Source: an uncultured Bacillota bacterium
GTDB lineage: Bacteria; Bacillota; Clostridia; Christensenellales; UBA1242
Direction of reading: 5' to 3'
DNA length: 15,739 nucleotides
Assembly: GCA_937889705.1 (NCBI GenBank)
Contig: CALBYO010000106.1
Coordinates: 1 to 15,739, forward strand
Shown in pieces: positions 1 through 7,190 of the stretch. The notes beneath the pieces are model-generated. The model did not search any database. It worked only from the letters and a program-made list of their open reading frames with translations, and had not been told where the DNA came from. Made by a program: the position numbers and the translations under genes. The first letter of the stretch is position 1, and every line of letters begins with the position of its first letter.

Positions 1-1
1 A

Positions 2-928
2 GACTCCTTTTTGCAAGAGCAGTTTAGCGATTTTTCGCGCGCACATATTCAAAATTTAATTAATAATTCAAATGTTGAAATAAAAAGAAATAAAAAAATA
101 TTAAAAAATATAGATAAAAATAACAATAATATTAATAATAATTATCAAAATTTAAAAAATGGTGAAAAATTAAAATTAAATGATTTTATTATTGTCAATT
201 TTTCTGAACCAGAAAAAATTGATTTATCACCTGAAAATATGAATTTAAATATTGTTTATCAAGATGACGATTTGGCAGTTATAAATAAGCCACAGGGACT
301 TGTTGTTCACCCAAGTCAATCAACAAAAAGTGGAACACTTGTAAACGGCTTGCTCGCAGAACTTGACAACTTATCTGGCATCAATGGTAAAGTCAGACCA
401 GGCATCGTTCATAGGCTTGATAAAGATACCGCTGGACTTTTGGTTGTTGCAAAAAATGACAACGCTCACGTAAAACTTTCAAAACAACTTGAAGACAAAA
501 CTTGTAAAAGAATTTATGCAGCCATTATTGACGGCAGATTCAAACAGCCAGACGGCGAAATCACAACCTATATAAATAGAGATAAAAAAGACCGCACAAA
601 AATGGCAGTGTCAGATGACGGCAAACTTGCTATTACAAAATATAAAACACTCGAATTTTTCAAAGACTATTCTCTTGTTGAATTTGAACTCAAAACTGGC
701 AGAACGCATCAAATTCGCGTGCATTGCAAATATTTGCATCACCCAATAATTGGCGATTCGGTATACGGCGGAAGCAACAAATTTAAACTTAAAGGTCAAT
801 GCTTGTTCGCAAAACAACTTGAATTTGTGCACCCAACAACAAATCAAAAAATGGTGTTTTGTGCACCACTCCCCGATTATTTTGAAAATGTCTTGAATTA
901 TCTTAGAAAAAATAATGCAGAGAATTAA
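2..928 (+). CDS. RluA/RluD-family 23S rRNA pseudouridine synthase (5' partial)
   Basis: Isomerises specific uridines in large-subunit rRNA to pseudouridine; it acts in the cytoplasm during ribosome assembly. The reading frame is already open at base 2 and encodes D-S-F-L-Q-E-Q-F-S-D-F-S-R, the usual start of an S4 RNA-binding domain (R-L-D-x-F-L...SR). The true start is therefore left of the window, and the TTG at 11 is an internal Leu codon. Counting from that TTG, the S4 domain covers about residues 1-65 and contains an unusual Asn/Lys-rich insertion (about 31-48). The synthase domain follows with INKPQGLVVHP (91-101) and the signature HRLDKDTAGLLVVAK, whose catalytic Asp is residue 137. 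The later GRTHQIRVH motif is intact. It ends in a hairpin terminator and faces the minus-strand TIGR04086 gene. RluD is the closest well-known relative; the exact target uridines cannot be told from sequence. Confidence 0.93.
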   Translation, partial: DSFLQEQFSDFSRAHIQNLINNSNVEIKRNKKILKNIDKNNNNINNNYQNLKNGEKLKLNDFIIVNFSEPEKIDLSPENMNLNIVYQDDDLAVINKPQGLVVHPSQSTKSGTLVNGLLAELDNLSGINGKVRPGIVHRLDKDTAGLLVVAKNDNAHVKLSKQLEDKTCKRIYAAIIDGRFKQPDGEITTYINRDKKDRTKMAVSDDGKLAITKYKTLEFFKDYSLVEFELKTGRTHQIRVHCKYLHHPIIGDSVYGGSNKFKLKGQCLFAKQLEFVHPTTNQKMVFCAPLPDYFENVLNYLRKNNAEN

Positions 929-942
929 CTCTGCATTTTTTA
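916..942. terminator. Bidirectional intrinsic terminator between rluA-family and TIGR04086 genes
   Basis: A seven-base-pair stem TGCAGAG/CTCTGCA (916-922 with 929-935) is followed by six T on the plus strand (936-941). An A-rich run on the left gives a U-tract for minus-strand transcripts. The TAA stop of the upstream pseudouridine synthase (926-928) lies in the six-base loop, and the TAA of the opposing gene (940-942) overlaps the T-tract. It should serve both converging genes. Confidence 0.85.
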
Positions 943-1377
943 TTTCTTTCTTAGGTTCACAGCAATAATTCCGCAAATCGCGCCAATTATGCCACCAAAC
1001 AACAAATCGTTTACAAGTGTTTTGGAGAACTCAAAATGTCCGTCCAAAATTGAGAACACAACAAACGCTAAGACAATGTAAAAGAGCCCAATCAAAAGTC
1101 CTGTTACAAGCCCCATTTTGTCAGTCTTTTTAAGGGCTATAAATGTTCCAACAAGCAACGAAATGCCTTTAATCACTTGGTTTACTGGCCTGATTGCAGA
1201 GGTTGGAACTGCGACATATTTTATAAAGAATGCAAAAATCAAAATCCCAACTAGCGAAACAGCAAGACTTATAAGCGTTCCTTTAAGGAGCACAAACCAA
1301 AGTTTTGGAGAATTATCGTCCGTTTCTTTAACTGGTTTTGCTTTTTTCTCTTTAAATTTTGCTATTTTTAATTTCAT
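940..1377 (-). CDS. TIGR04086 / DUF3792 family small membrane protein
   Basis: A 145-residue integral membrane protein of unknown function. It has a basic Lys-rich cytoplasmic N-terminus (MKLKIAKFKEKK) and then about four hydrophobic helices: one after KLWFVLLKGTL, one around VIKGISLLVGTFIAL, one around VTGLLIGLFYIVLAFVVFSIL, and a Gly/Ile-rich C-terminal helix ending in NLRKK. Length and layout match the TIGR04086 (DUF3792) family of Bacillota; this is by recognition, not a search. The ATG at 1377 is preferred over an in-frame GTG at 1398 because AAGGAG lies just upstream of the ATG. It is the second gene of a unit with dus, 62 bases downstream. Its Shine-Dalgarno site is one arm of a perfect 11-base-pair hairpin, so translation may be restricted by RNA structure. 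Confidence 0.8.
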   Translation of the reverse strand: MKLKIAKFKEKKAKPVKETDDNSPKLWFVLLKGTLISLAVSLVGILIFAFFIKYVAVPTSAIRPVNQVIKGISLLVGTFIALKKTDKMGLVTGLLIGLFYIVLAFVVFSILDGHFEFSKTLVNDLLFGGIIGAICGIIAVNLRKK

Positions 1378-1380
1378 AAA

Positions 1381-1423
1381 AAAATCTCCTTCGTTCACAA
1401 TAATGTATTCAAAAGGAGATTTT
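1381..1423 (-). promoter_or_regulatory. Hairpin that sequesters the Shine-Dalgarno site of the TIGR04086 gene
   Basis: On the minus strand AAAATCTCCTT (1423-1413) pairs perfectly with AAGGAGATTTT (1391-1381) across a 21-base loop. The downstream arm contains the AAGGAG Shine-Dalgarno site of the ATG at 1377 and runs into a seven-T stretch. It could block ribosome access, act as a weak terminator at the end of dus, or both. The structure is seen directly; the role is inference. Confidence 0.5.
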
Positions 1424-1439
1424 GTTAGAACTTTTCTAT

Positions 1440-2486
1440 CTAATTATTTATCAAAATACTTTCTAAAGTTTTTAGCCCTTCGTCTAAGTTTTCGCAAAGA
1501 GCCAATTTCTGTTTTAATTCTTTTTTGCTTGCCCCAGAAGCGTACCATAAAAGATGTTTTCTCATGTATTTGACCAAAAATTCATCTTTGAAATATTTCC
1601 TTAAAATTGCAACATGCTTTTTCGCGCACAAAAGTTTTAATTCGTTTTGATTTTCTACTTTTTTGCCTTTCAAGATATCAAAAATGAAAGGTTTGCCAAG
1701 CGCTCCCCTGCCTATCATAACAGCATCAACGCCTGTTTCCAACATTTTATTATAAGTGACTTCATCGCGAACATCGCCACTGCCGATCACTGGTATTTTA
1801 ACACTTTGCTTGACCGCTTTTATAACCTCATAATCAACAACGCCGCCGTACATTTCACTTGCGAGCCTGCCATGAATTGTAATAGCGTCCGCGCCAGCGT
1901 CTTCGCACATTTTAGCGAACTCTACCGCAACATCTTTTTTATAGCCTTTTCTGAATTTCACGGTTATAGGTTTGTCAGTAGCCGCTTTGCACGCTTTTAT
2001 TACAGAACTCGCCAACTCAAAGTTCTCCATAAGTTTGCTTCCTTCACCATTTCTAACAATTTTTGGCGCTGGGCAGCCCATGTTTATATCGATTATATCA
2101 AACTGCTGAATTAACGGGTGTTTGCAAGCCTGAGCCATAATTTCAGGATCGTTGCCAAAAAGTTGAACTACTTTTGGAACTTCATTTTGCTCAGACAAAA
2201 GCAAAGTTATAGTTTTATTTTTTGATAGTTCAGGATTGTTTTTGATAAACTCTTTGTTCAAAATATTCTTTTTCAAAAAAACATCATTTTCAGAAAGACA
2301 GATATTTTCGTCTACCCCCTTCAATGTTTTTTCTTCTCCATATATCAAACCTTTTGCAGAAACCATTTCAGTCCAACATAAATCCGCACCAAACCCTCTA
2401 CAAACAGAACGAAAGCCAACATCTGTCACGCCAGCCATAGGCGCTAAAAAAAGATTTCCATTGATTTCAATATTTCCAATTTTCAT
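1440..2486 (-). CDS. dus: tRNA-dihydrouridine synthase (DusB-like)
   Basis: FMN-dependent enzyme that reduces particular uridines in tRNA to dihydrouridine. The 348-residue product starts MKIGNIEI just before LFLAPMAGVTD, as DusB-type proteins do. Seen in order: the FMN-loop motif APMAGVTD, VQLFGNDPE, the active-site DINMGCPAPK (catalytic Cys about residue 138), KFRKG, TIHGR, GSGDVRD and the phosphate-binding MIGRGALGKPFIF. A Lys/Asn-rich stretch of about 30 residues between YGEEKTLKG and VPKVVQLFG looks inserted relative to typical DusB proteins. The ATG at 2486 is chosen over one at 2513. It matches the family start, and the 2513 codon lies between promoter boxes. The -10 TATAAT ends six bases before the ATG and no Shine-Dalgarno site is present, which suggests a leaderless message. 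The neighbour downstream is the TIGR04086 gene. Confidence 0.93.
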   Translation of the reverse strand: MKIGNIEINGNLFLAPMAGVTDVGFRSVCRGFGADLCWTEMVSAKGLIYGEEKTLKGVDENICLSENDVFLKKNILNKEFIKNNPELSKNKTITLLLSEQNEVPKVVQLFGNDPEIMAQACKHPLIQQFDIIDINMGCPAPKIVRNGEGSKLMENFELASSVIKACKAATDKPITVKFRKGYKKDVAVEFAKMCEDAGADAITIHGRLASEMYGGVVDYEVIKAVKQSVKIPVIGSGDVRDEVTYNKMLETGVDAVMIGRGALGKPFIFDILKGKKVENQNELKLLCAKKHVAILRKYFKDEFLVKYMRKHLLWYASGASKKELKQKLALCENLDEGLKTLESILINN

Positions 2487-2492
2487 ATCGTC

Positions 2493-2520
2493 ATTATACA
2501 GCAATTTTCCCATTTTTCAA
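2493..2520 (-). promoter_or_regulatory. Predicted sigma-A promoter of dus (leaderless arrangement)
   Basis: On the minus strand TTGAAA (2520-2515), a 16-base spacer and a perfect TATAAT (2498-2493) are followed by only GACGAT before the ATG at 2486. A start seven bases beyond the -10 box would fall on the A of the ATG. It is back to back with the promoter of the next gene; the two -35 boxes are four bases apart. Confidence 0.7.
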
Positions 2521-2524
2521 ACAC

Positions 2525-2553
2525 TTGCAATTAAGTTTAACAAATGATATAAT
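2525..2553 (+). promoter_or_regulatory. Predicted sigma-A promoter of the nucleotidyltransferase-dUTPase pair
   Basis: TTGCAA (2525-2530), a 17-base spacer and TATAAT (2548-2553) lie upstream of the AAAGGAG Shine-Dalgarno site (2559-2565) and the ATG at 2571. The transcript leader would be very short, about 11 bases, just enough to carry the Shine-Dalgarno site. Confidence 0.75.
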
Positions 2554-2570
2554 ATATTAAAGGAGAAATT

Positions 2571-3467
2571 ATGGATTTAGTTATTATGGCTGCCGGAATG
2601 GGAAGTCGTTTTGGCGGACTAAAACAAGTTGAACCAATAGACAAAAATGGCAATTTTATTATTGATTATTCAATCTACGATGCTATAAAAGCAGGTTTTA
2701 AAAAAGTTATCTTTATTATAAAAGAAGAAAATTTTGACTTATTTAGACAAACTGTCGGCAAACGCGTTGAAAATAAAATCGAAGTAGAATATGTTTTCCA
2801 AAAAGGTTTAAGCATATTACCAAGCCGCGTTAAACCTTGGGGAACTGCACACGCAATAATGAGTTGCAAAGATGTTGTTAAAGATAATTTTGCAATAATC
2901 AATGCTGACGACTTTTATGGATTTGATGCTTTTAAAACAGCGGCAAACTTTTTAAAAAATGTTGATAAAAATTCCACAAATTTTGGGCTTGTTGGATATC
3001 AAGCGAAAAACACGATAACACCAAACGGAGCAACTAAACGCGGCGTTTGCACTGTCAAGAATGGCGTATTAGAAAATATTATTGAAAGCACCTTGCAACT
3101 TATAGACGGCAAAATTTATGCAGCGCCACTTGGTGAAGAAAATAAAAATGTAATATCGCCGGAAACAACCGTTTCAATGAATATGTTTTGTTTCACACCT
3201 ATGCTTTTTGAGCATTTAACGCAAAAATTCCCAATATTTTTAGAAAAAAACAAGCAAAATCTAGAAAAATGTGAGTTTTTAATTCCGGAAGTTGTTGACA
3301 ACTTAATAAAAGAAAACAAAGCAAATGTTCAAGTTTTAAAAACAACGGCCGTTTGGCAAGGCGTTACATACAAAGAAGATAAGCCAAAAGTTGTTGCAGA
3401 AATACAAAAATTAGTAGATAATAATGAATATCCAAAGGAGTTATGGAAAACAAATGAGAAAATTTGA
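2571..3467 (+). CDS. Sugar-phosphate nucleotidyltransferase (NTP_transferase family)
   Basis: A 298-residue cytoplasmic enzyme of the GT-A nucleotidyltransferase fold, expected to join a nucleotide to a sugar phosphate or related phosphorylated substrate. The activating-nucleotide loop MAAGMGSRFGGLKQ (residues 6-19) carries the invariant Gly, Arg and Lys. WGTAHA (90-95) matches the G-T-A-x-A nucleotide/sugar contact, and INADDFYG (110-117) supplies the metal-binding Asp. The C-terminal half is less familiar, and substrate and cofactor cannot be named from motifs. The start has a strong Shine-Dalgarno site (AAAGGAG, five bases before the ATG) behind a clear promoter. The stop is TGA, and the last 14 bases overlap the dUTPase-family gene, so the two are probably translated from one message. 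It could feed surface-glycan synthesis, but no other glycan gene is visible here. Confidence 0.85.
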   Translation: MDLVIMAAGMGSRFGGLKQVEPIDKNGNFIIDYSIYDAIKAGFKKVIFIIKEENFDLFRQTVGKRVENKIEVEYVFQKGLSILPSRVKPWGTAHAIMSCKDVVKDNFAIINADDFYGFDAFKTAANFLKNVDKNSTNFGLVGYQAKNTITPNGATKRGVCTVKNGVLENIIESTLQLIDGKIYAAPLGEENKNVISPETTVSMNMFCFTPMLFEHLTQKFPIFLEKNKQNLEKCEFLIPEVVDNLIKENKANVQVLKTTAVWQGVTYKEDKPKVVAEIQKLVDNNEYPKELWKTNEKI

Positions 3468-3918
3468 AGTAGTTTATGAAAAATTTAGACAATACAATCA
3501 AACAGAATTTAAAATGCCAAAAAGAGCAACAAAATATTCAGCCGGATATGATATGTACAGCCCAATAGACATAACAATAAAGCCTGGCGAGAGTGAAATG
3601 ATTTGGACAAACATAAAGGCAAAATTTAATGAAAATGAAATGCTTATGCTGTTTGTTACAAGCAAAATGGGTAAAAAACATATTATGATTGCAAATGGCA
3701 CTGGCATAATCGAAAGCGACTATTACGGCAACATATCTAATGACGGCAACTTGGGTTTCAGATTAATCAATCTTGGAAAAGAAGATTATGAAATCAAGGC
3801 TGGCGATAAAATCGGACAAGGCGTGTTCACATACTTCTTAACAGTCGATGACGAAGAAGAGATTACAAATGTTAGAACTGGCGGTTTTGGCAGCACAAGC
3901 ACAGGATTTAGCAATTAA
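3454..3918 (+). CDS. dUTPase-family protein (trimeric dUTP diphosphatase fold) with altered motifs
   Basis: Trimeric dUTPases hydrolyse dUTP to dUMP and pyrophosphate, keeping uracil out of DNA and supplying dUMP for thymidylate. The 154-residue product shows all five motif positions: AGYD (30-33), VTSKMG (68-73), GTGIIESDYYG (82-92), DKIGQGV (118-124) and the Gly-rich RTGGFGSTSTG (141-151). Two differ from the usual pattern. Motif 2 normally reads x-R-S-S/G but here has Thr-Ser-Lys. Motif 3 normally has the catalytic Asp in G-x-I-D-x-D-Y, but here has Glu87. Activity is therefore less certain than the fold. The ATG at 3454 is preferred to one at 3424, because AAAGGAG lies at 3434-3440, although the 13-base spacing is long. 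A five-codon reading frame (3443-3457) ends in an ATGA overlap with the start and might couple translation. It overlaps the preceding nucleotidyltransferase by 14 bases. Confidence 0.85.
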   Translation: MRKFEVVYEKFRQYNQTEFKMPKRATKYSAGYDMYSPIDITIKPGESEMIWTNIKAKFNENEMLMLFVTSKMGKKHIMIANGTGIIESDYYGNISNDGNLGFRLINLGKEDYEIKAGDKIGQGVFTYFLTVDDEEEITNVRTGGFGSTSTGFSN

Positions 3919-3948
3919 AAAAGTGAGAATTAATTCTCACTTTTTTTT
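3917..3948. terminator. Bidirectional intrinsic terminator between the dUTPase and mfd genes
   Basis: A perfect palindrome, AAAAAAGTGAGAATT followed by AATTCTCACTTTTTT (3917-3946), gives a strong stem with U-tracts on both strands. The plus-strand gene stops at 3918. The minus-strand mfd stop (3930-3932) sits in the central TTAA loop. Confidence 0.9.
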
Positions 3949-6900
3949 AAAGACAAAAATCTAATTAAGAAATCCAATTTTTCATCACTATTCATACTCA
4001 ATTTGAAGTTGATAATCGGGTCTTTTTCAAATTGCAAAGATGTTTCATTTCTAAATTCTTTCAAAGCCGCTGCAATTTCGTCCGTAACAATTTTCTCTTG
4101 TTTGTAGAGAACAAATTTACATTCTTTATCGTTCATAACAACGCGTTGAACATAATTGTCTTGCGCTAAATTCTTTAAAAGCCCAATTTTCATCAAATTG
4201 ATTGTTTCTTTTGGCAACTCACCGATCGAACTTTCTAATTCCGATTTTAAGTTTTCAAATTGCTCAACCATGAACAACTCGCTTATTTTTGAATATATTG
4301 CAATTCTTTCGCTCTCTTCTTTGACAAATTCTGATGACACATAAGCGTCGATAGCAATGTCAAGTTTAATTTCCTTGACTTCTTTGCGTTTTTGTCCGCG
4401 AAGTTCATCAACTGCTTCTGCAACCATTTTATTGTATAGTTCATAGCCTATTTTTGTTAGATGTCCGTGCTGTTCCCTGCCCAACACATCACCTGCTCCG
4501 CGGATTTCCAAATCTCTCATGGCTATTTTAAAACCGCTGCCAAGTTCTGTGAATTGTGACAATGCTTCTAGGCGTTTATAAGCATTTTCGGTCAACATTT
4601 TTTGTGGTTCAAATGTTAAATATGCATACGCAAGTCTATCACTCCTGCCCACGCGACCACGAAGTTGATAAAGTTCGGCAAGCCCGAGTCTATCAGAATT
4701 TATAACAATCAATGTATTTGCAAATGGATTGTCAATTCCGTTTTCAATCAGCGTTGTGGCTATGACAATATCGTATTCTTGATTATACATTTTGGTTATC
4801 GTCTGTTTCAACAGTTGTTTACTCATTTCTGCGTGAGCAACTCCAATTTGAGCGTCAGGCAAAAGTTCATGAACGCGCGAAGCGAAATCGTCTATCGTCT
4901 TAATCTCGTTGTAAATTATAAAAACTTGACCATTTCTTGAAATTTCTTTTTTGCAAGCATCAACAAGAAGTTGGTCTGAATATTCACAAACATAAGTTTG
5001 AACTGGCAAACGATTTTTTGGTGGCGTTTCAATCAGGCTTATATCTCTTATGCCAGATAGTGACATCTGCAAGGTTCTTGGAATTGGCGTTGCCGACAAT
5101 GTCAAAACATCAATATCTGTTTTGATTTGTTTGATTTTGTCTTTGTGCTCAACTCCAAATTTTTGCTCTTCGTCCAAAATCAAAAGTCCCAAATCTTTAA
5201 ATTTTACATCTTTGTTAAGCAACCTATGCGTGCCACAAATTATATCTATTTTACCTTCGGCAAGTTTTTGTAAAATCGGTTCAACTTCGCGTTTTTGGCT
5301 CTTAAAACGGTTCAAAACTTCAACATTGACCATAAAATCTTTAAATCTTTCCTTACAAGTGTTGTAATGTTGCTCAGACAAAACAGTTGTTGGACATAAA
5401 AATGCAACTTGTTTTCCAGATAAAACTGCTTTATATGCTGCTCTCAACGCGACTTCCGTTTTACCATAACCGACATCACCGCAAATCAATCTATCCAAAA
5501 TTTTATCGCTTTCCATGTCGCGTTTTATATCGGCAATCGCTTTTAATTGGTCCTCTGTTTCTTCGTAAGGGAAAGACTTTTCAAATTCATCATAAAGATA
5601 ATTGTCCTTCTCGTAAACATATCCTTTTCTTTTTTCTCTTTCGGCATAAAGTTTTAAAAGGTCGAAAGTCATTTTTTTAACAGACGCTTTAACCTTTTCT
5701 TTTTGTCTTGCAAACTCAACGCCGCCAATAGTGTTAAGCCTTGGTTCTTCGTCCGACCCAATATATGCCGACAAAAGATTCAACTGCTCGCTTGGAACAT
5801 AAAGTCTATCGCCACCGCGATATTCAACAACAACATAATCTTTTTCGTGATTTAAAATTTTAAGTCTTTCAATTTGAACGCATTTTCCAATTCCGTGAAG
5901 TTCATGAACAACATAATCGCCGACTTTTGGAAGATAAATGCTCTTTTTGGATATATACTTGTTTATTTTAAGTGAACTCTTTTTAATTAAATCGTCCGTT
6001 CCCAAAAGTACAATTTTGTCTTGCAGAAAACTTGCAGACATTGGCAAATTGAAATCTGACAAATAAATACCGCTTAAATTCTTGCAATTATTTTCATTTA
6101 AAATTTGAATTCCTCTGACGCTGCCAGCCAGATAGTTAAACAAAGATTTTTCGCTATCTTTACTACCGCAAAATAACACAACTTTGAAGCCGCTATTTTG
6201 ATAATACAGCAAGTCTGAAACCAAACTTTTATAATCATAAAAATACTTTCTTGCACCAACAGTTCGATTTGTTATTTGAATATTTTCACTAAAATCAACG
6301 TAAATTTCACGAAAAATTCCGTAATTTTGCATTATTTTTTCAATTTCTATGAAAAAGTTATCTTTTGTTATAAATTTTTTCGATTTATTTTTTGACGAAT
6401 TATCTTCAATTTTCTGATAATAAATTTCGTCCAAAATATGTCTTGGTTCGCTCACAAACAACATAGGCTTAACGCTTTGCAAAATATTTAAAAACAAGTT
6501 TTGCTCAACATCACCATCGTTAAATTTTAGCATGGTAGAAACAATTTCAAGTTTATCAAGTTTGCTTTTATCTTCTGTTGTTATACTCTCAATTTCGTCA
6601 CCAAAAAAATCAACAACATAAATATTGCTATTGTAGTTGACTTTCAAAATGTCACCTAATATAAGAAATTCATTATTGATTGGTTTTTCAGTTGTTCTTG
6701 TGAAACCTAAATTTATTAAACTAGAAAGCAAAAAGTCACGCTTATAATTTTCTCCAACTTTCAAGGTCAAATTCTGACTATAAATGGTTTGAAAATCAAA
6801 TATATTTTGATTAATCGTTGATGGCAGAAATATCATTATATCGCTATCACCTAAACAATAGTCGATGACCTGTTTTGACAGATTTTCCGCTTTGTTAATT

Positions 6901-7181
6901 TCTCTTTCTTTTTTCTGCCATTCAAGCATCGAAAAATTAGTTTTAACAAATTCTTTCACGACCTGGACTTTATGTCCAAGTGCAATTAGCATATTTTCAA
7001 GATTGCCTGCCGAAATTAAATCTGGTGCTACAATCATAATTTTTTTATCAAAAAAATGATTTGTCGATGAAATCAAAATTGCTTTTTCACTATCAGTAAA
7101 ACCCGACAAATCAACTTGCAAACCATTATTAATACTATTAAAAAAATTTTTAAATATCTTTAAATCTTTTAAAACTTCCAT
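3930..7181 (-). CDS. mfd: Transcription-repair coupling factor Mfd
   Basis: DNA translocase that binds stalled RNA polymerase, pushes it off DNA and recruits UvrA for nucleotide-excision repair. The 1083-residue product is somewhat shorter than the usual 1150-1180. A divergent UvrB-like N-terminal module covers about residues 1-300. The polymerase-binding CarD-like RID starts near 414 (PKVGDYVVHELHGIGKCV). The RecG-like helicase core follows, with Walker A GDVGYGKT (about 568), DEEQ (about 669), SATPIPRT (about 698), LIENGIDNP and the QLRGRVGRSDR motif VI (about 838). The C-terminal TRCF regulatory domain occupies roughly 930-1060. The ATG lies nine bases after the pth stop with only a weak Shine-Dalgarno site, so translation is probably coupled. 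Gene order pth-mfd is the conserved Bacillota arrangement. It ends in a bidirectional terminator. Confidence 0.97.
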   Translation of the reverse strand: MEVLKDLKIFKNFFNSINNGLQVDLSGFTDSEKAILISSTNHFFDKKIMIVAPDLISAGNLENMLIALGHKVQVVKEFVKTNFSMLEWQKKEREINKAENLSKQVIDYCLGDSDIMIFLPSTINQNIFDFQTIYSQNLTLKVGENYKRDFLLSSLINLGFTRTTEKPINNEFLILGDILKVNYNSNIYVVDFFGDEIESITTEDKSKLDKLEIVSTMLKFNDGDVEQNLFLNILQSVKPMLFVSEPRHILDEIYYQKIEDNSSKNKSKKFITKDNFFIEIEKIMQNYGIFREIYVDFSENIQITNRTVGARKYFYDYKSLVSDLLYYQNSGFKVVLFCGSKDSEKSLFNYLAGSVRGIQILNENNCKNLSGIYLSDFNLPMSASFLQDKIVLLGTDDLIKKSSLKINKYISKKSIYLPKVGDYVVHELHGIGKCVQIERLKILNHEKDYVVVEYRGGDRLYVPSEQLNLLSAYIGSDEEPRLNTIGGVEFARQKEKVKASVKKMTFDLLKLYAEREKRKGYVYEKDNYLYDEFEKSFPYEETEDQLKAIADIKRDMESDKILDRLICGDVGYGKTEVALRAAYKAVLSGKQVAFLCPTTVLSEQHYNTCKERFKDFMVNVEVLNRFKSQKREVEPILQKLAEGKIDIICGTHRLLNKDVKFKDLGLLILDEEQKFGVEHKDKIKQIKTDIDVLTLSATPIPRTLQMSLSGIRDISLIETPPKNRLPVQTYVCEYSDQLLVDACKKEISRNGQVFIIYNEIKTIDDFASRVHELLPDAQIGVAHAEMSKQLLKQTITKMYNQEYDIVIATTLIENGIDNPFANTLIVINSDRLGLAELYQLRGRVGRSDRLAYAYLTFEPQKMLTENAYKRLEALSQFTELGSGFKIAMRDLEIRGAGDVLGREQHGHLTKIGYELYNKMVAEAVDELRGQKRKEVKEIKLDIAIDAYVSSEFVKEESERIAIYSKISELFMVEQFENLKSELESSIGELPKETINLMKIGLLKNLAQDNYVQRVVMNDKECKFVLYKQEKIVTDEIAAALKEFRNETSLQFEKDPIINFKLSMNSDEKLDFLIRFLSLKKSEN

Positions 7182-7190
7182 ATCTTTTTA

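Noticed and set aside
11..928. TTG at 11 as the start of the pseudouridine synthase
   Set aside because: Codons before it continue the conserved S4-domain sequence, so the gene is simply cut by the window edge.
1118..1573. Plus-strand frame across the TIGR04086 gene and the end of dus
   Set aside because: Antisense to two recognised genes; the protein shows no plausible domain.
1647..2114. Long plus-strand frame of 155 codons
   Set aside because: It lies antisense to the well-conserved dus gene and has no family resemblance or ribosome site.
3443..3457. Five-codon frame (M-E-N-K-stop) before the dUTPase start
   Set aside because: Too short to call a gene; recorded only as a possible translational-coupling device.
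3465..3467. Possibility that TGA codes for Trp (code 4)
   Set aside because: Read-through would add only a few residues to one gene. Trp is written TGG in the genes examined, so ordinary code 11 is sufficient.
5050..5367. Several 90-105-codon frames antisense to mfd
   Set aside because: They mirror a highly conserved helicase sequence and have no independent coding signs.
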